64,000 bases of DNA from Elmis aenea (lineage: Eukaryota > Arthropoda > Insecta > Coleoptera > Elmidae): contig OX393582.1 in NCBI GenBank assembly GCA_947652605.1, forward strand, positions 13,540,544-13,604,543, in the 5' to 3' direction. The translations under genes were made by a program, and so were the position numbers. Below, piece by piece: positions 33,251 to 44,765 of this stretch; the first letter of the stretch is position 1; each line of letters begins with the position of its first letter. The notes beneath the pieces were generated by a model. That model saw only the letters and a list, made by a program, of their open reading frames with translations. It made no database searches and was not told the DNA's origin.

Positions 33251-36200
33251 GAGAAGAGGTGTGAAACTTTGGCAAAAAAACACATTCATATGGCGACGGG
33301 GGGGCAAAACTAGTAGGTTGTAACCCTGAAGTGGAAGCCGAAGTGTCTATAGAGATTGTTGATGAATGTGGTGATGGTTGGTTACTCAAATCCTCCTCCA
33401 GCTGTGCCACTTCCTGCTCCATGATAATATTTGAAATTTTAATTTTAGTTTCCAACAGCCGACGCGGTGAAAATGTTTTAATAGTTTTTGCCCACGAAAG
33501 AAAAAGGTGGTCGACAGCATCCATAGAGTTTCGATTTTCTTGATAGTTCACCACTCTATCTACATTTAAAGAAGTTGACGGTTGGTTTATTAACTGTTGT
33601 GTTTTTGTCGATACTGTTTCTTGGTTACTATGTCTACGTTTTCGGTTTTCATTTTGTTTTGATTTTTTAATGGTCAATTCTGGGTCTTCTGATTCCTCGT
33701 GCTCCTCCACTGTTTCTTCCGAAAGTGAAACATCCCCTTCCAAATTGGATGTAGTCTGGGCAAACACTGTGTACTGTTTTAAGAAATCCATTTGTTTGGC
33801 CCATTGCCAGTTCTTGTATTTTAGGACTGCCTGGCCAGAATGGGTTTCTTGGGATTTTAGATGACGACTGTATGAATCTTTCAGGTTCTTCCACTGCCGT
33901 TTCAGCGTTTCAACTAAAACAAATAGAAAGGTAGGTACTATAATTTGTTAAAAAAACTTTATTTTTAAGAAATCAACCACTTCAGAAAGCAGTATTTAAT
34001 TATTTTTTAAGGTATTGGCGACGGGAGACTCATTTTACACAATTGGACATAAATTTAAAATGGGCTTTTCGACAGTAAATGGAATTGTAGTGGAAGTATG
34101 CCTCGCCATATGAAATCTCTATACATGCCACCACCCACAAAAAAAATGTGGAAGAATTTTACACGCCGTTTCGAAGAAAGATGGGGCTTTTCAAATTGTT
34201 TGAGTTCTATCGACAATAAACATGTTTTTATCTTCGTACCATGATTACGCACAAAACCATTCCATCGTTTTATTAGTTATCGTGGGACCAGAATATGAAT
34301 TCCTTTGCGTTGATGTTGGAGCATACGGAAGAAATAGTGACGAGGGAATTTTCGAAGAATCTCATATGTGCAGACACTTTGTTAATAAAGATTTTGATTT
34401 ACCTGAAGACCGACCACTTCCAGGGCAAACCAAAGAAACTCCTTATGTTATCAATGGAGACGAAGCTTTTGGGCTTCAGCAATATTTAATGAGAAGGTTT
34501 ACTAAAACAGGAGCCATTACAAGAAGAATTCGTTCCTATCTTCAAAGGCGGCAAATGTCAGTTACGCCACAAGAAAAAAGTATGTTGAGTACTTAAACAA
34601 GCAACCCTTAGCTGTACCTACCTGATTAAAAATCGGTATATATTATATTATAATTAAAATAAGTAATAACAAAAAACTTGACCGTTGGTTGCAGTGGACT
34701 ACTAGAGTATGAATTGTTAGCTACAATATTTACGTAGATTAAAAAATTATTTTAAACTATCAAAAGGATATACCAAGAAAAATTGTTTTATGTTTAAAAA
34801 TAATTTAGGACTATTTTCATATTGTTTAAATGTATTTAGGTAATATAATTATACCTTTTCTTAACAGAGAATAGTCTTGTGTGGGAATATTTTTATTTAC
34901 TTTTGATTAACCACCAATTAGAAACACTAATGGAGAATGGGAAAAAAGTAACACCCAGAATGCAGAGGCTTTTGCCAATTACTTAGAAGAAACGTTTAAG
35001 CCCATAGCAGAACAGATTAATGAGAACATGGAAGTAGAAGTAAATGATCCTGGGAAAATAATTTTAGCCACTCCGAAAGAAATTTCTAAAGAAGAATTAA
35101 GTATAACACTAATCCAAAAAAAGCTCCGCGTTATGACTTAATAACTGGTGCAATACTAAAACAGCTTCCCCGAAGAGGTATTGTGAAGCTTACCAACTTA
35201 ATTAATGAAGCATTTCGATTGAAGTACGTTCCTGATATTTGGAAAGTGGCAGAAGTGGTTATGATACCCAAACCTGGGAAACCAGAGCTTGATATAACTT
35301 CCTATCGCCCAATATCATTATTACTGATAATATCTAAATTGTTTGAAAAACTGTTGCTCAAAAGACTCAAATCCTTCATTGAAGCAAAAGAAATAATTCC
35401 AAACCATCAATTTGGCTTTAGGAAGTCACACTCTACCATAGACTAATGTCATCGAATCACAAGCAAAATAAACAATAAGGTTGTTCCCTATAGCAACACC
35501 GCCAAGTACTTAGGTATGAATCTAGACGCAAAGCTGAAGTGGAAAGAATATATAAAAAAGAAAAGGAAAGAACTCAACATTAGGTATAAAAAAATGTACT
35601 GGATGCTGGGAAGAAAATCTCAGATGTCCACACAAAATAAATTACTACTGTATAATCAGATACTGAAGCCTGTTTGGACCAATGGGGCTCAGCTTTGGTG
35701 TTGCACAAGTAAAGCCAGCATAAAACAAATTTAGACTTTTCAAAATAAAGTTCTGCGAGATATTGTGGGAGCACCATTGTACGTGAGGAATGATAACCTT
35801 CATAGAGACTTGAATATTCTCACTGTTAAGGAGGAAATCAAGAGGCTAGCAAGGAATCATCAAACAAGGTTACTTACCCATGGCAGCGAGTGACACGCCA
35901 ACTTCTGGACGTGAATGTAGTGAGAAGGTTGTGTAGGGTGAACGTGTAAAAGCAGAGCCAAGTGAAGTGCATTGATAACAACACGTGAAAAAGTGTTATG
36001 TATACAGTGTGTTTGAAATTCGAGTATAAGCATGGAGATCTCGCTTATTATAATAGCTAGAATATAGGTTTACATTCGGCAAAGTTGCTAAATTTGGTGC
36101 TCATTAATAACCCGAAGAGAAATTGGTATCCGAGAAAATTGGGAAAAACCGGAAAATACGATTTTTGAAAATCGTCTATAACTCCTTCGGAGTTTGAAAT

Positions 36201-37214
36201 ATTTCAAATGTGTTAAAACATTTCCCAAGCAACTTTTTAAGCCGAATCGGATGGTGGTCACAAATTTTTCCTAGATCGAATCGTTTTTGTTTTATGACAA
36301 CCAACTTTGTTTTTTCTTATGGGCGCAATTTTTGCTATTTACATAATCAAATAGCATTTATTTTTCTAAATCCATTGATGTATCACACTATCACACATGG
36401 TATTTTACTTTTTCTTTCATTGTCAAATTTAAAAAAATACGTTTTAAACAATAACCATTATAAATCAGGTAGGCCGGTCATTGTAGTTTATGTTGTTTCC
36501 ATGACAACCGATCAACAAACTAAAAGTTTTGAAGGCCTGTTGGTCGTAAAAATGAACTTTAATAACGAAGAAAAACGCCATATGCTGCCCATAAGAAAAA
36601 AGTTATTGTAAGTTGGTTGTCTAAAACAAAAACGAATCGACCTAGGAAAAATTTGCGACCACCATCCGATTCGGCTTAAAAAGTTGCTTGGGCAGCTTTT
36701 TTACACATTTAAAATATTATAGTTATAAACGATTTTCAAAAATGGACTTTCCAGTTTTTCCTAATTTTCTCGGATACCGTTTGAGATATTTCCAATTTCT
36801 CGTTGGATTATCAATAAGCATCGAATTTAGCAACTTCGCTAAATTTAAACCTATACTCTAGCGAGATTCCCATGCTTAAACTCGAATTTCAATCACCCTG
36901 TTATAGAGTCTAAGCAAGGACTAATGGGATTTCTTAGCTAATAATATTTAGGTTAATATGGTCAAACGAAAACTATAGATTTGTCGTTAGGACTAGATAA
37001 GTTAATTTAAAAATTTAAAAAAAAAAATTGATTGTTAGGTTAGGATACATGAAATTTGTTAAAAAGTTCAAAACGTACAGTCTGTGTTTATTGTTGCCGC
37101 TAACTCCTTCCACATCCTATCTTTTGCCCGTGAATCTTTGTACATCGGATGCCGGTAATCATAGAGAATTGCATTCTCTTTGACAAAGGCAATGATGATC
37201 TCCAATTGGTTCAT
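33246..37214 (-). CDS. MADF-BESS domain protein, two exons, intact (267 aa)
   Basis: Sequence-specific DNA-binding protein of the Adf-1-like type; in PIF/Harbinger elements such a Myb/SANT-like partner helps recruit the transposase to the ends. Exon 1 is 37214-37079, exon 2 is 33913-33246 (both -). Exon 1 begins at an ATG with stops upstream and encodes the first MADF half (LEIIIAFVKENAILYDYRHP, MWKELAATI). The donor is GACT/GTACGT and the acceptor TTTTAG/TTGAAACG. The phase is correct, and exon 2 resumes with ETLKRQWKNLKDSYSRHL. The C-terminal part has an acidic/basic linker, then a BESS motif (VDHLFLSWAKTIKTFSPRRL) about 95 residues before the end. There is no stop in 268 codons. The intron (about 3.2 kb) contains transposase exon 2, a Jockey fragment and a foldback element. 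Could be the element's ORF2 or a retained host gene. Confidence 0.8.
34012..34600 (+). pseudogene. Harbinger transposase DDE region, frameshifted
   Basis: After the acceptor TTTTTTAAG the sequence encodes ATGDSFYTIGHKFKMGFSTV (needs a one-base shift from exon 1), then MPPPTKKMWKNFTRRFEERW and SSIDNKHVFI (first catalytic Asp, as in 'AIDGKH'). After another shift comes HDYAQNHSIVLLVIVGPEYE, CVDVGAYGRNSDEGIF (second Asp), then NGDEAFGLQQYLMRRFTKTG (third acidic residue). The C-terminus is lost after about 34600. At least two frameshifts and a stop make it inactive. Confidence 0.85.
34919..35985 (+). pseudogene. Jockey-like LINE (copy C) with the RT core deleted
   Basis: Begins upstream of the RT: EWEKSNTQNAEAFANYLEET, then a broken stretch with KKAPRYDLITGAILKQLP. 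The frame 35183-35446 gives VAEVVMIPKPGKPELDITSY and HQFGFRKSHSTID. It then jumps, with motifs A-C missing, to NTAKYLGMNLDAKLKWKEYI in 35516-35734 and ends with LKPVWTNGAQLWCC and PLYVRNDNLHRDLNILTVKE. Compared with copy B (22800-24055), roughly 500 bp including the ADD catalytic motif are absent. Lies in the intron of the MADF-BESS gene in opposite orientation. Inactive. Confidence 0.9.
36005..36900. mobile_element. Foldback element, 896 bp, about 300-bp inverted arms
   Basis: Ends CAGTGTGTTTGAAATTCGAG and (inverted) CAGGGTGATTGAAATTCGAG. The arms pair over about 300 bp (for example CTAGATCGAATCGTTTTTGT versus its inverse near 36630). The centre retains a start-codon region MNFNNEEKRHML resembling the N-terminus of a mariner-type transposase, so this is a deletion derivative of an autonomous element with a start codon inside its inverted repeat. 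Relatives at 2451-3770, 46138-47845 and 54465-54552. Confidence 0.85.
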
Positions 37215-37394
37215 CTTGATTTATCACAGTAATATTAGTCACTTGCATATGTTTCCGAACTTCCCGAGTGTCGCACTAGTGTGGGCACACGTTGCGCTAA
37301 GCAGCGATAATCATACCGAGTCGTGTACCGACTGTATCGTCACGAACAGCATATCGCCTCTGTCTGTAGGTAAAGGCTCCCCCAGCAGACGCAT

Positions 37395-37490
37395 TACACC
37401 GCTCGGTACGATTCGGGACGATACAATCGTTATCGGATAATCATTACTAAACAGGTTTATCGCGCTCATCGGTATACAGAACTTGGTGTG
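37395..37490 (-). repeat. Harbinger right inverted end
   Basis: Inverse-similar to 32439-32530 and positioned just upstream of the MADF-BESS start, so it probably contains or adjoins that gene's promoter. Confidence 0.6.
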
Positions 37491-37993
37491 GCCGCTTCCA
37501 TATGCATACACCCAGGCCCGGACTGGCCATCGGGCAGTTCGGGCAAATGCCCGAAGGGCCGGTGCCCGAATGGGCCGGTCTAAGCTACGGGATTAATAAG
37601 TTCGGCGCTGAAGTATAAGGAGCGCAAAAATTATGATTATAACATTTGCCCGTTTAATACGGGCCGTATTCAATCTTAGTATTTTTCTGGGGCTCCACAA
37701 TACGCAATAGCGTCGTATGTTTGATCGCGCCACTCGTGCTTCAGAAATAGTCCCGATATTATCCGAACCCTGAAGCCTATAGCTATAGATGGCGTGTGTA
37801 TGTGTAAATAGTAGTTTCATAATCTGCTTATTTTATAAAACACATTGTTTAACAAATAGATTCGTAATAAATATATTGATGCGAGTTTATAGTATTTACC
37901 ATATAAAGCTTTTAGTGGGTAGTAAAAGTTGATGCATGCTCTAAAACTAATTTTAAGCTGGAAAAATATCAAAAAAAATTCATGACACTAGAT

Positions 37994-38235
37994 GACAAAT
38001 GCGGCCCGCGAACCCTAAAAATACGGCCCGCGCGATGTCAGACAATCCGCCATCTTGAATTCATACCAGATAATTTGCTTTTCACAAAAAAATTATATAT
38101 ATCTACATGTTTTGACATTTCGAGTTTTTGTTGGTTCTCCACAAATCAAAGTCTCAAAAACACTTTTTTTTTTGGCCCGCCAAATATTCGAAGTTTACAA
38201 TTTGTCCCGCCTGGTCAAAACTTTGGGAACCCCTG
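37994..38235. mobile_element. Nested hAT MITE, 242 bp
   Basis: Flanked by a perfect 8-bp duplication, CACTAGAT (37986-37993 and 38236-38243). The right end is TTTGGGAACCCCTG (inverse CAGGGGTTCCCAAA). The left begins GACAAATGCGGCCCGCG and seems to have lost its first few terminal bases. Confidence 0.8.
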
Positions 38236-38243
38236 CACTAGAT

Positions 38244-38770
38244 TTTAGCGATTTTAGAAATATTCGCAAGAGTAAAGTGCCCGTATTATAGGTTTTAAAA
38301 AAGTTTTTTTGGAACTTTTTTAGAATTCTTAAAATACTAGCACTTTACTCTTGCAAAAATATTTCTAAAATCGTTAAAATCTAATGTTATATCAATTTTT
38401 ATTGAATTTTTTTGAAACTTCAAATTAGTTTTAGACCATGCACCAACTTTTCCTAAGAATAAAATATTTTGAGAGACCGATAATAAAAAGCTTTTCCATT
38501 TGTTGCAGTTTTTTTTAATGTTAAAATTACTTGCTTCAAAAATAAAAATTGGAATTTTAACGTTAAATTTTACATTTGGTTTTATTTTTAATTCTAAATA
38601 ATCTTTCCTCCTGAGGTTTTTTTGTACCTCTTCAATAAGGGTACATTACTCTTGTGAATATATCTGAAATAGGTAAAATTTAGTGTTGTATGAATTTTTA
38701 TAAAAAAATTTCATCTTAAAATTAGTTTGAGGTAATGCACCAACTTTTATAAAGAACTAAAAAAGTTATC
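38244..38770. repeat. Palindrome and partial direct repeat inside the hAT element
   Basis: CGATTTTAGAAATATT...GCAAGAGTAAAGTGC (38247-38281) is inverted at 38340-38375. Outer parts (37915-37975 versus 38405-38460, around CTAAAACTAATTT/AAATTAGTTTTAG) extend the palindrome. A diverged direct copy follows at 38640-38760. Confidence 0.75.
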
Positions 38771-39129
38771 AATAAAATTCATAATAAACAATTATTCCAT
38801 TTTTTGCATTCTTTTTTAATGACGCTGTTTAGAGAATATAATGTAACGTGAAAAATGAATAAATTAGTTGTAAAAAGGAAAAATAATAGTCAAGTTTAAA
38901 AAAAAAAACATCAAAAGTTGTTGATTTTTTAAATTTAAATCAATGATTGTTGATTTTTTAAATAAAAATCAAATTTTGACCAACCCTGGCTGTGGGCCTC
39001 TATAATCTGAATGCCCGGGCCGGTTTTTGTACCCAGTCCGTCACTGCATACACCAATGTTATTAACATATCGTACCGCCTCTTGTCTGTGAGAGCCTTAC
39101 GCCCGGCATTAATTACATTTTACAATAAC

Positions 39130-39800
39130 AAATGAAGTTGCGTCGGTGTGAATTTTGACTGTCATAACTCATATGAAAATGAGTATAGGAATGTAGAAAA
39201 ATTATATTTGGTAGATGTTCTATATTTATTAAAAGGTTTCCCATAGTAATATTTTCAATCATCTCCCACCTTCACAGGGGGATGAAAAATGCGACCCATG
39301 TTGGTTGTTTAATGGTTTAATTTTAATCAGAACTTTTTGATGGGTTGCAATTTTGCATTTAAAAAATTTTTACTCAAAAGTTTGATTTATTTAGAATTTT
39401 TTTTAAACGGCAGGTATTACGAAAAACCTAAAAAAAAAAAATTTCTAAATAAATCAAGCTTAAAAAAATATTTTAAATTGCAAAATTGTAACCCACCATA
39501 AAGTTCTGATAAAAAAAAACAATAGGGGTCGCACTTTTTAGCCCCTGTGAATGTGGGAGTTAATTAAAAATAGGTATTACTGTAGAATACCTTTTAATAA
39601 GTACTACAAAACTTCTACAAAATATCATTCTCCTACATTTATCCAAATAAAATAAAAACCTAATTTTACGCTCCCTGTTAGGGAGGTGTAACTCAGAAAG
39701 GAGACGTGTTAGGAAAAAAATCTATATGAAAGACCCCCCTTAAATATCGATAAGCAATCACCACCTAATTGTTTTCGCAATATTTATGAAACACCCTGTA
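39130..39800. repeat. Foldback repeat ending CACCCTGTATA
   Basis: Two arms (about 39180-39400 and 39430-39650) are inverted copies: TTTGATTTATTTAGAATT versus AATTTCTAAATAAATCAAGC, GGGTTGCAATTTTGCA versus its inverse, and GGGGGATGAAAAATGCGACC versus GGTCGCACTTTTTAGCCCC. The right edge at about 39798 reads ACACCCTGTATA. The left terminus was not located. Confidence 0.65.
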
Positions 39801-40685
39801 TATCCATTGCTATTAATTCGCACCAGATTTGTCTACAGTTTCTTATCTCCATTGATCCTGAAAAAATTGCTAATGGTGCAAAATGCGTAGCAAAAAAGTC
39901 AAGTTAAAATTGTTCGTTGCTTGTTTTACGTACATTTGTTATTTTACATGCTCACAAACCAAGCTAATGACGATCTCAAAAACAACCCTTTTAATCCTAT
40001 TAATAAAGGTTCCTCTAGTTACAACACTTTTTATAATCAAGATTATTATGTTTGAAAACGTAATAAAACTCTGTTTGATGTAGGTATATGTATACCAAGC
40101 TAACAACCGTACTGTGTGCTGCCTGCTGTATACTTAAGTACACGATCAAAAGCGACTGCAAATCCCCAGATATCCTTCAGTCCTCTATAATCCTAAATAT
40201 AAATATCGTTCCGCTTTAATCTTCTCCAGAGCGAGCCAATAAAACTCGTTGACCTATCAGATACACGAGCTGAACAGATACTGGAAACAGTTCATTGATG
40301 ATGCTTTCCCAACTTCTGATAAATAAGGGATCCGGCAACGGAGACGAAATTTTCGGTCGCCTGCCGCGCGAAAATAAAAAATCGGAAGTTTTAGAACTTC
40401 CTTAAACTTTTTCGCGCACAACTGAAACTATATATAACATAATTTGGTGCGTGGCTGAAGCCTCGAGCTTTATTAGCATCTAAAAAGCTTTTCATCATAT
40501 TCAGTTTCACGCAACTTTGGAAGTCTTTAATAATTCCATGAAGAAAATGTTATCTTAAAATTTATTTGGAATCTTATATACCGAGTTTTTGATGCAACAA
40601 TAATAATACGTATTAGAATCTCGGGTAATATAAGAGATAAAAAGATGGTTAAGTTGATAAAAAAGTATGCTCTTAACGGCTTAGT
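39801..40685. other. No gene recognised
   Basis: A GC-richer patch at 40100-40480 contains GTCGCCTGCCGCGCG and a TATA-like CTATATATAACA at 40428, but no coding frame follows that I recognise. Confidence 0.3.
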
Positions 40686-41400
40686 AAGCCTTGGACAGTG
40701 TGGAACCATATTTTAAGCCGAGGTGTACGCTATGCACTTATGCGCGGAAACACTATTAGAAAGAGATTTTAATAATAAAAGAATCTTCATAGTGTCCGAC
40801 CAGCTTATTGACTCGTCGGAAGTAAACTCAGGACTTGTTCTGAACTGCATACGGGCACTAAACGTGCTGAGAAGCAGGAATAATCTTCTACTGGTATGGT
40901 GCGCAGGGCACACCAATATACCAGGGAACGAGAAGGCAGACAGCCTCGCCAAAATTGGCAGCGAAACACCTTCCTTCGGACAAGAACCCGCAGTTGGTAC
41001 ATCCTATGGAACAGCTAAGCGGTGTCTTAATGGCCTATTAATACAGGGGCAAAAGGCTCTTTTGAAAAAAGTTGCAGGACACACCCGTTCTAAGGCTATA
41101 CTGTCAATGGTCTCTAAAGAAAAGACAGATGAAATGCTCAGGATGAGCAGAGAAGACATCAGAGCAGCCACAGGACTCGTTACAGGACTGTGGGCTAAAC
41201 AAACACTTCTACATAATAGGGCTCTCAGAGACCGACATATGCAGAGGATGTGATGAAGAAGAAGAAACTCCTCTTCACGTAATGTGCTAGTCTGAAGGAT
41301 TCACATCCTATCGGCGTACACTTCTAGGGATGAAAAAAGGCAAAAGAGTTAAGGAAAATACCCTTAAAGAAAATCCTGGAGTTTTTCTTTAACGACCTGG
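40686..41400 (+). pseudogene. LINE 3' end with RNase H domain (same family as 5340)
   Basis: Longer copy of the RNase H-bearing LINE. The domain starts at about 40690 (SLGQCGTIF, stop, AEVYAMHLCAETLLERDF), continues KRIFIVSDQLIDSSEV (Asp of SD), and WCAGHTNIPGNEKADSLAKI (final Asp), then SREDIRAATGLVTGLWAKQT. After a frameshift at about 41240 it reads ICRGCDEEEETPLHVMC, the Cys/His cluster. RNase H in such LINEs removes the RNA template during reverse transcription. The RT itself is missing (5' truncation); an in-frame stop near 40714 and the later frameshift disable it. Confidence 0.85.
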
Positions 41401-41424
41401 ACCATAGAATTACCAAAGGATAAT

Positions 41425-41621
41425 GCCGAAGCAAACTGGATTTATGGTTATTGCAACTGTCCTGCATTCATAAAAAAATTGCAGTGTAAACATTTGATGG
41501 GCATGGCATACGTTGGAAATATGTAAAACCTCCAATTGAGGCTGAAATAGTTACAATTAGAGCAAAAAAAAGAAGCGTGGGTGACCAAAAAAAAACAACA
41601 AAAGCCCTTGTAATTGATTAA
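41425..41621 (+). pseudogene. MULE transposase SWIM zinc-finger remnant
   Basis: One frame gives YCNCPAFIKKLQCKHLMGMA, a SWIM finger (CxC...CxH) as at the C-terminus of Mutator-like transposases. After a stop and frameshift it continues KPPIEAEIVTIRAKKRSVGD and KKTTKALVID, matching the basic 'P..A......KR.RG' tail seen also at 45230-45348. Everything upstream is missing; it follows directly after a LINE fragment. Confidence 0.75.
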
Positions 41622-41639
41622 AAGTCCATCTTTCAACGT

Positions 41640-42044
41640 CAAGATATATTTTTCTAATTACTTTTTATAATAAATATAACCAGCATTGTCTATTCTTTGT
41701 AATTTGGCAGTCCGTTTTTTTATTTCGAAATAAATAAAAAAATGTACTGTTTATATTTTTTATATATTAGATACGATGTTTAAAATAATTTCTACTGTGT
41801 ACACTTCATTTAAAAGAATTTTTATTTGACGGTGAAAAGAACTTTTTTACTGTGCAAACAATTTTTTCCTACTGTAAATGTAGTTTTAGTACTGGACATA
41901 TTTTACTTTGCCTTTTTTTGCAATTTTTTTTAATGCTCTACAACCGTGAGGGTAGATAGGCCATGGATGAAGTAAGTATTTACCTTTTTTTCCTGTGCAT
42001 TCTTTTTTTTTAACCTAGCGTTTTAATATGCTGTTAAATAATTT
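41640..42044. other. AT-rich, nothing recognised
   Basis: No supported feature. Confidence 0.4.
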
Positions 42045-43545
42045 GGGAGGACGTTGGAAAAAGAATGGAAGAACATTATGCGAGCAATCAAAAATTTTTG
42101 TACAAGGTATTAAAAACTTAAGACAAGGTAAAAACCATACATTAAAACATATAATGGATGAACAGGGAAAATACTGACAACAACAAAAAAATTATCGAAA
42201 AATGGGGAAATTATTGGAAAGTGATAATATAATAAATGACGAAGAAAAAGAGTAAGAGCAGGAGGAATACGAAAACTGAACAAGAGTATGAACAAGAAAA
42301 AACCAAAGATGAATTGGATTGAGCGATACATAAAATGAAAATTGGAAAAGCAGCAGGTCATGATGGCGTTTTACCTGAAATAATTAAGTACATGGCAGTT
42401 CATGGAAAGAAAATACTGCTAAGAATAGTAAAAAAACCATGGCAGGAAAAAGACATTCCAAAGGACTGGGAGGTATCTATTATATTACCGATATTCAAGA
42501 CTGGCAATAGTAAGAAATTCGAAAACAACAGAGGCTACTTAGTGTGATAGAAAAATTATATGAAAAATTTTGGAGGAGAGATTAAGGAACCATTTCGAAA
42601 CAAATTTGGAAGAGGCGCAATGTGGCTTTAGACCGAGTAGGACAACGCAGGATCTAATTTTTACGTTAAGACAGTTAAGTAAAAAAACAATGGAACATTC
42701 AAAGATGCTGTACTTGTGCTTTATCGATCTTTCTAAAGCCTTCGATAGAGTGCCAAGGGAAACGATCTGGAAGATATTGAATCAAAGTAGAGTGGGAGAA
42801 GGATCATTAGGCGCCATCAAGAGTTTATATAAGAGTAGTAGAAATTATGTGCGAACCCACAACAGCAGTTCCCAGTAATTTATAACAACAGTGGGAGTAA
42901 GACAAGGAGGCCCATTAAGTCCACTGCTCTTTATAATTCTTATGGATAAAATAATTAAAGATTGTAAGCAAAACACAAAGAAATCCTACTGGGGTTGGAA
43001 TAAACTAAAACCAATATCCTTAACAAAATTAGCTTTTGCAGATAATGTGGTTTTATTAGCTAAAAGCGAAAAGAACGCAATTCAATGTAGACATATGGGC
43101 AGGTACATTAAGTAGATATAATATGAATATTAATATAACAAAGACAAAGGTTATGGTTATAGCCAAAAATTATGAACCAGATGTAGACTGATCGATAAAA
43201 TTAGTAACGAAAAAAAATCGAAATGACTTAGGAGTAACAGGTATTAAGAAAAAGATCAAGACGAATCAATTAAGATGGCTTGGACATCTGCTACGCATGC
43301 CAGAAAGTAGATACGCGAAAACAGATTGGAAAATGCAGATAGAGGAAAAAGTAAATAGGGGAAGACCAAGAATAAAATGGAAAAAAGAAGTGAGGCAGAA
43401 ACTAGAAGAACAATAAGTCAGCTGGAGAGATGTACTACAATTAGCTAACGATAGGCAGGAGTGGAGAAACAACACAGAAATAGAAAATCATACCTCGACA
43501 CCGAAAGGTACAAGAGGGACCTATTATGAAGAAGAAGACAATTTA
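42045..43545 (+). pseudogene. RTE-like LINE reverse transcriptase, 5'-truncated and broken
   Basis: Pre-RT region at 42100-42330 in broken frames (TTKKIIEKWGNYWK, EYEQEKTKDELD). The frame 42335-42547: MKIGKAAGHDGVLPEIIKYM and PKDWEVSIILPIFKTG. 42570-42878: EEAQCGFRPSRTTQDLIFTL, then YLCFIDLSKAFDRVPRETIW (motif A with Asp). 42891-43115: GVRQGGPLSPLLFIILMDKI and KLAFADNVVLLAK, where the catalytic ADD is changed to ADN. After a deletion near 43150-43190 it resumes with NQLRWLGHLLRMPESRYAKT and NRGRPRIKWKKEV (broken). The tail is GAAGAAGAAG. A second copy of the 3' part lies at 46666-47120. Confidence 0.9.
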
Positions 43546-44596
43546 TTTTACGATGTGCAAATTGTTTTAGTTTTAGACCATCAATAACATCACTAAACCT
43601 CCTAATTTCGTATACTTTCCCGTATCCCAATTGCAGCATTAACTATGAATTAAACCTCTGTATAATGCATTAATATTCTAATTAATTTATAACTTATATG
43701 CTAATACAGCACCACTCCTACACTTGTACAAGATTAATAATTGAATTAAAACACAACTGGCAGTAGTGCTCGTATCTTATTAATAATTTTAATAACTGTA
43801 ACAGTCTGATAGCTGCGTGTGCCATTAAATATAAACTGTCTTAGGTTTGCAAATTTATTTGTTTACGCCGAAGGATATATCGCAAATGTTAAATAACATA
43901 ATAAATTACAGAATCATATGATCTATTGATCAGAAGTAACGAATGAAAAATGAACTTGGATATGCGGTGACGTGGAGATATTTCCTGGACTCTAAAGATG
44001 TTCGATTTCGTAATCTCTTGACGTAGTCGACATTAAATCTGTTCCTGTTTTGAGGGCACTATGTAATCTATTTTAAATCACTTAGCTACCGCAGTAGATC
44101 ATATCTGAAATTGTTTTTGTTCTAAAGATGATAATGCCGCGGACACTCAAATTTTATACAACCTTGGTCGTATTATAAATATGTATGGAAGTTTTAATAT
44201 TTAACAAATGTTTCGACCAATTGATTTTATTAGCAACCATAACGAAGCGTGACCTTATTTTAGTTATTTGACCCTATAGGTCTATTTCAAGAAACAATAA
44301 CATTTCTCTTGCTCTAGCATTCAAGACCTCGACGAATTAAAAGTTAAAAATAACTTATACGAATTGGTATTGACAAATAAGTTTGGGTGCTATTTAAATG
44401 CTATAAAAATAAATTGAAATGAAATAATTCTAATTCAAGAATGTCATTTAAAAAATTGTGGACGCTATTATAATTAATCAATTTGCTATATGTGCAATGC
44501 TATGAAATTATAATTTTTACAATAAAAAGAAAATAAAATGAAATAAAAATAAATCATTCTGTCACTAATTATTGCACTATAAAAATAAAGAAATTT
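43546..44596. other. AT-rich, no gene recognised
   Basis: No supported feature. Confidence 0.4.
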
Positions 44597-44765
44597 TGCC
44601 AATTGTATTTAATATTTGTCATTTGGATGTAAGATTTGCTACTGAATTTTAATATTTACCAGTCGGATTTAATATATGGCTAATTGGAATTAACATTTGC
44701 TACTTGGAATTAATATTTGCCACTTGGATTTCATATTTGCTACTTAGATTTAATATTTGTCCATT

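Larger units (their letters stand above)
32439..37490. mobile_element. PIF/Harbinger element with two genes and nested insertions
   Basis: Both ends share inverted similarity over about 90 bp. The left reads CACACCAAGCTCGGTATACC then CCGAGCGGTA; the right (inverted) reads CACACCAAGTTCTGTATACC then CCGAGCGGTG. Inside are a broken transposase (+, 32769-33005 and 34012-34600) and a spliced MADF-BESS gene (-, 37214-33246), the two-gene content of PIF/Harbinger elements. A Jockey fragment (34919-35985) and a foldback element (36005-36900) are later insertions. Exact termini and the 3-bp target duplication were not established. Confidence 0.7.
37513..39046. mobile_element. hAT-type non-autonomous element, 1534 bp
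   Basis: Ends CAGGCCCGGACTGG and (inverted) CAGTGACGGACTGG, flanked by a perfect 8-bp duplication, CATACACC (37505-37512 and 39047-39054). Subterminal regions are rich in GGGCCGG and GCCCG. No transposase. A second hAT MITE and a large palindrome are nested inside. Confidence 0.9.

Noticed and set aside
36210..36611. 133-codon + frame
   Set aside because: Lies across the arm and centre of a foldback element. Only its last residues (MNFNNEEKRHML) relate to a transposase start.
40100..40480. Promoter or LTR with TATA box
   Set aside because: No partner LTR, primer-binding site or downstream gene was found. A TATA-like string alone is uninformative in AT-rich DNA.
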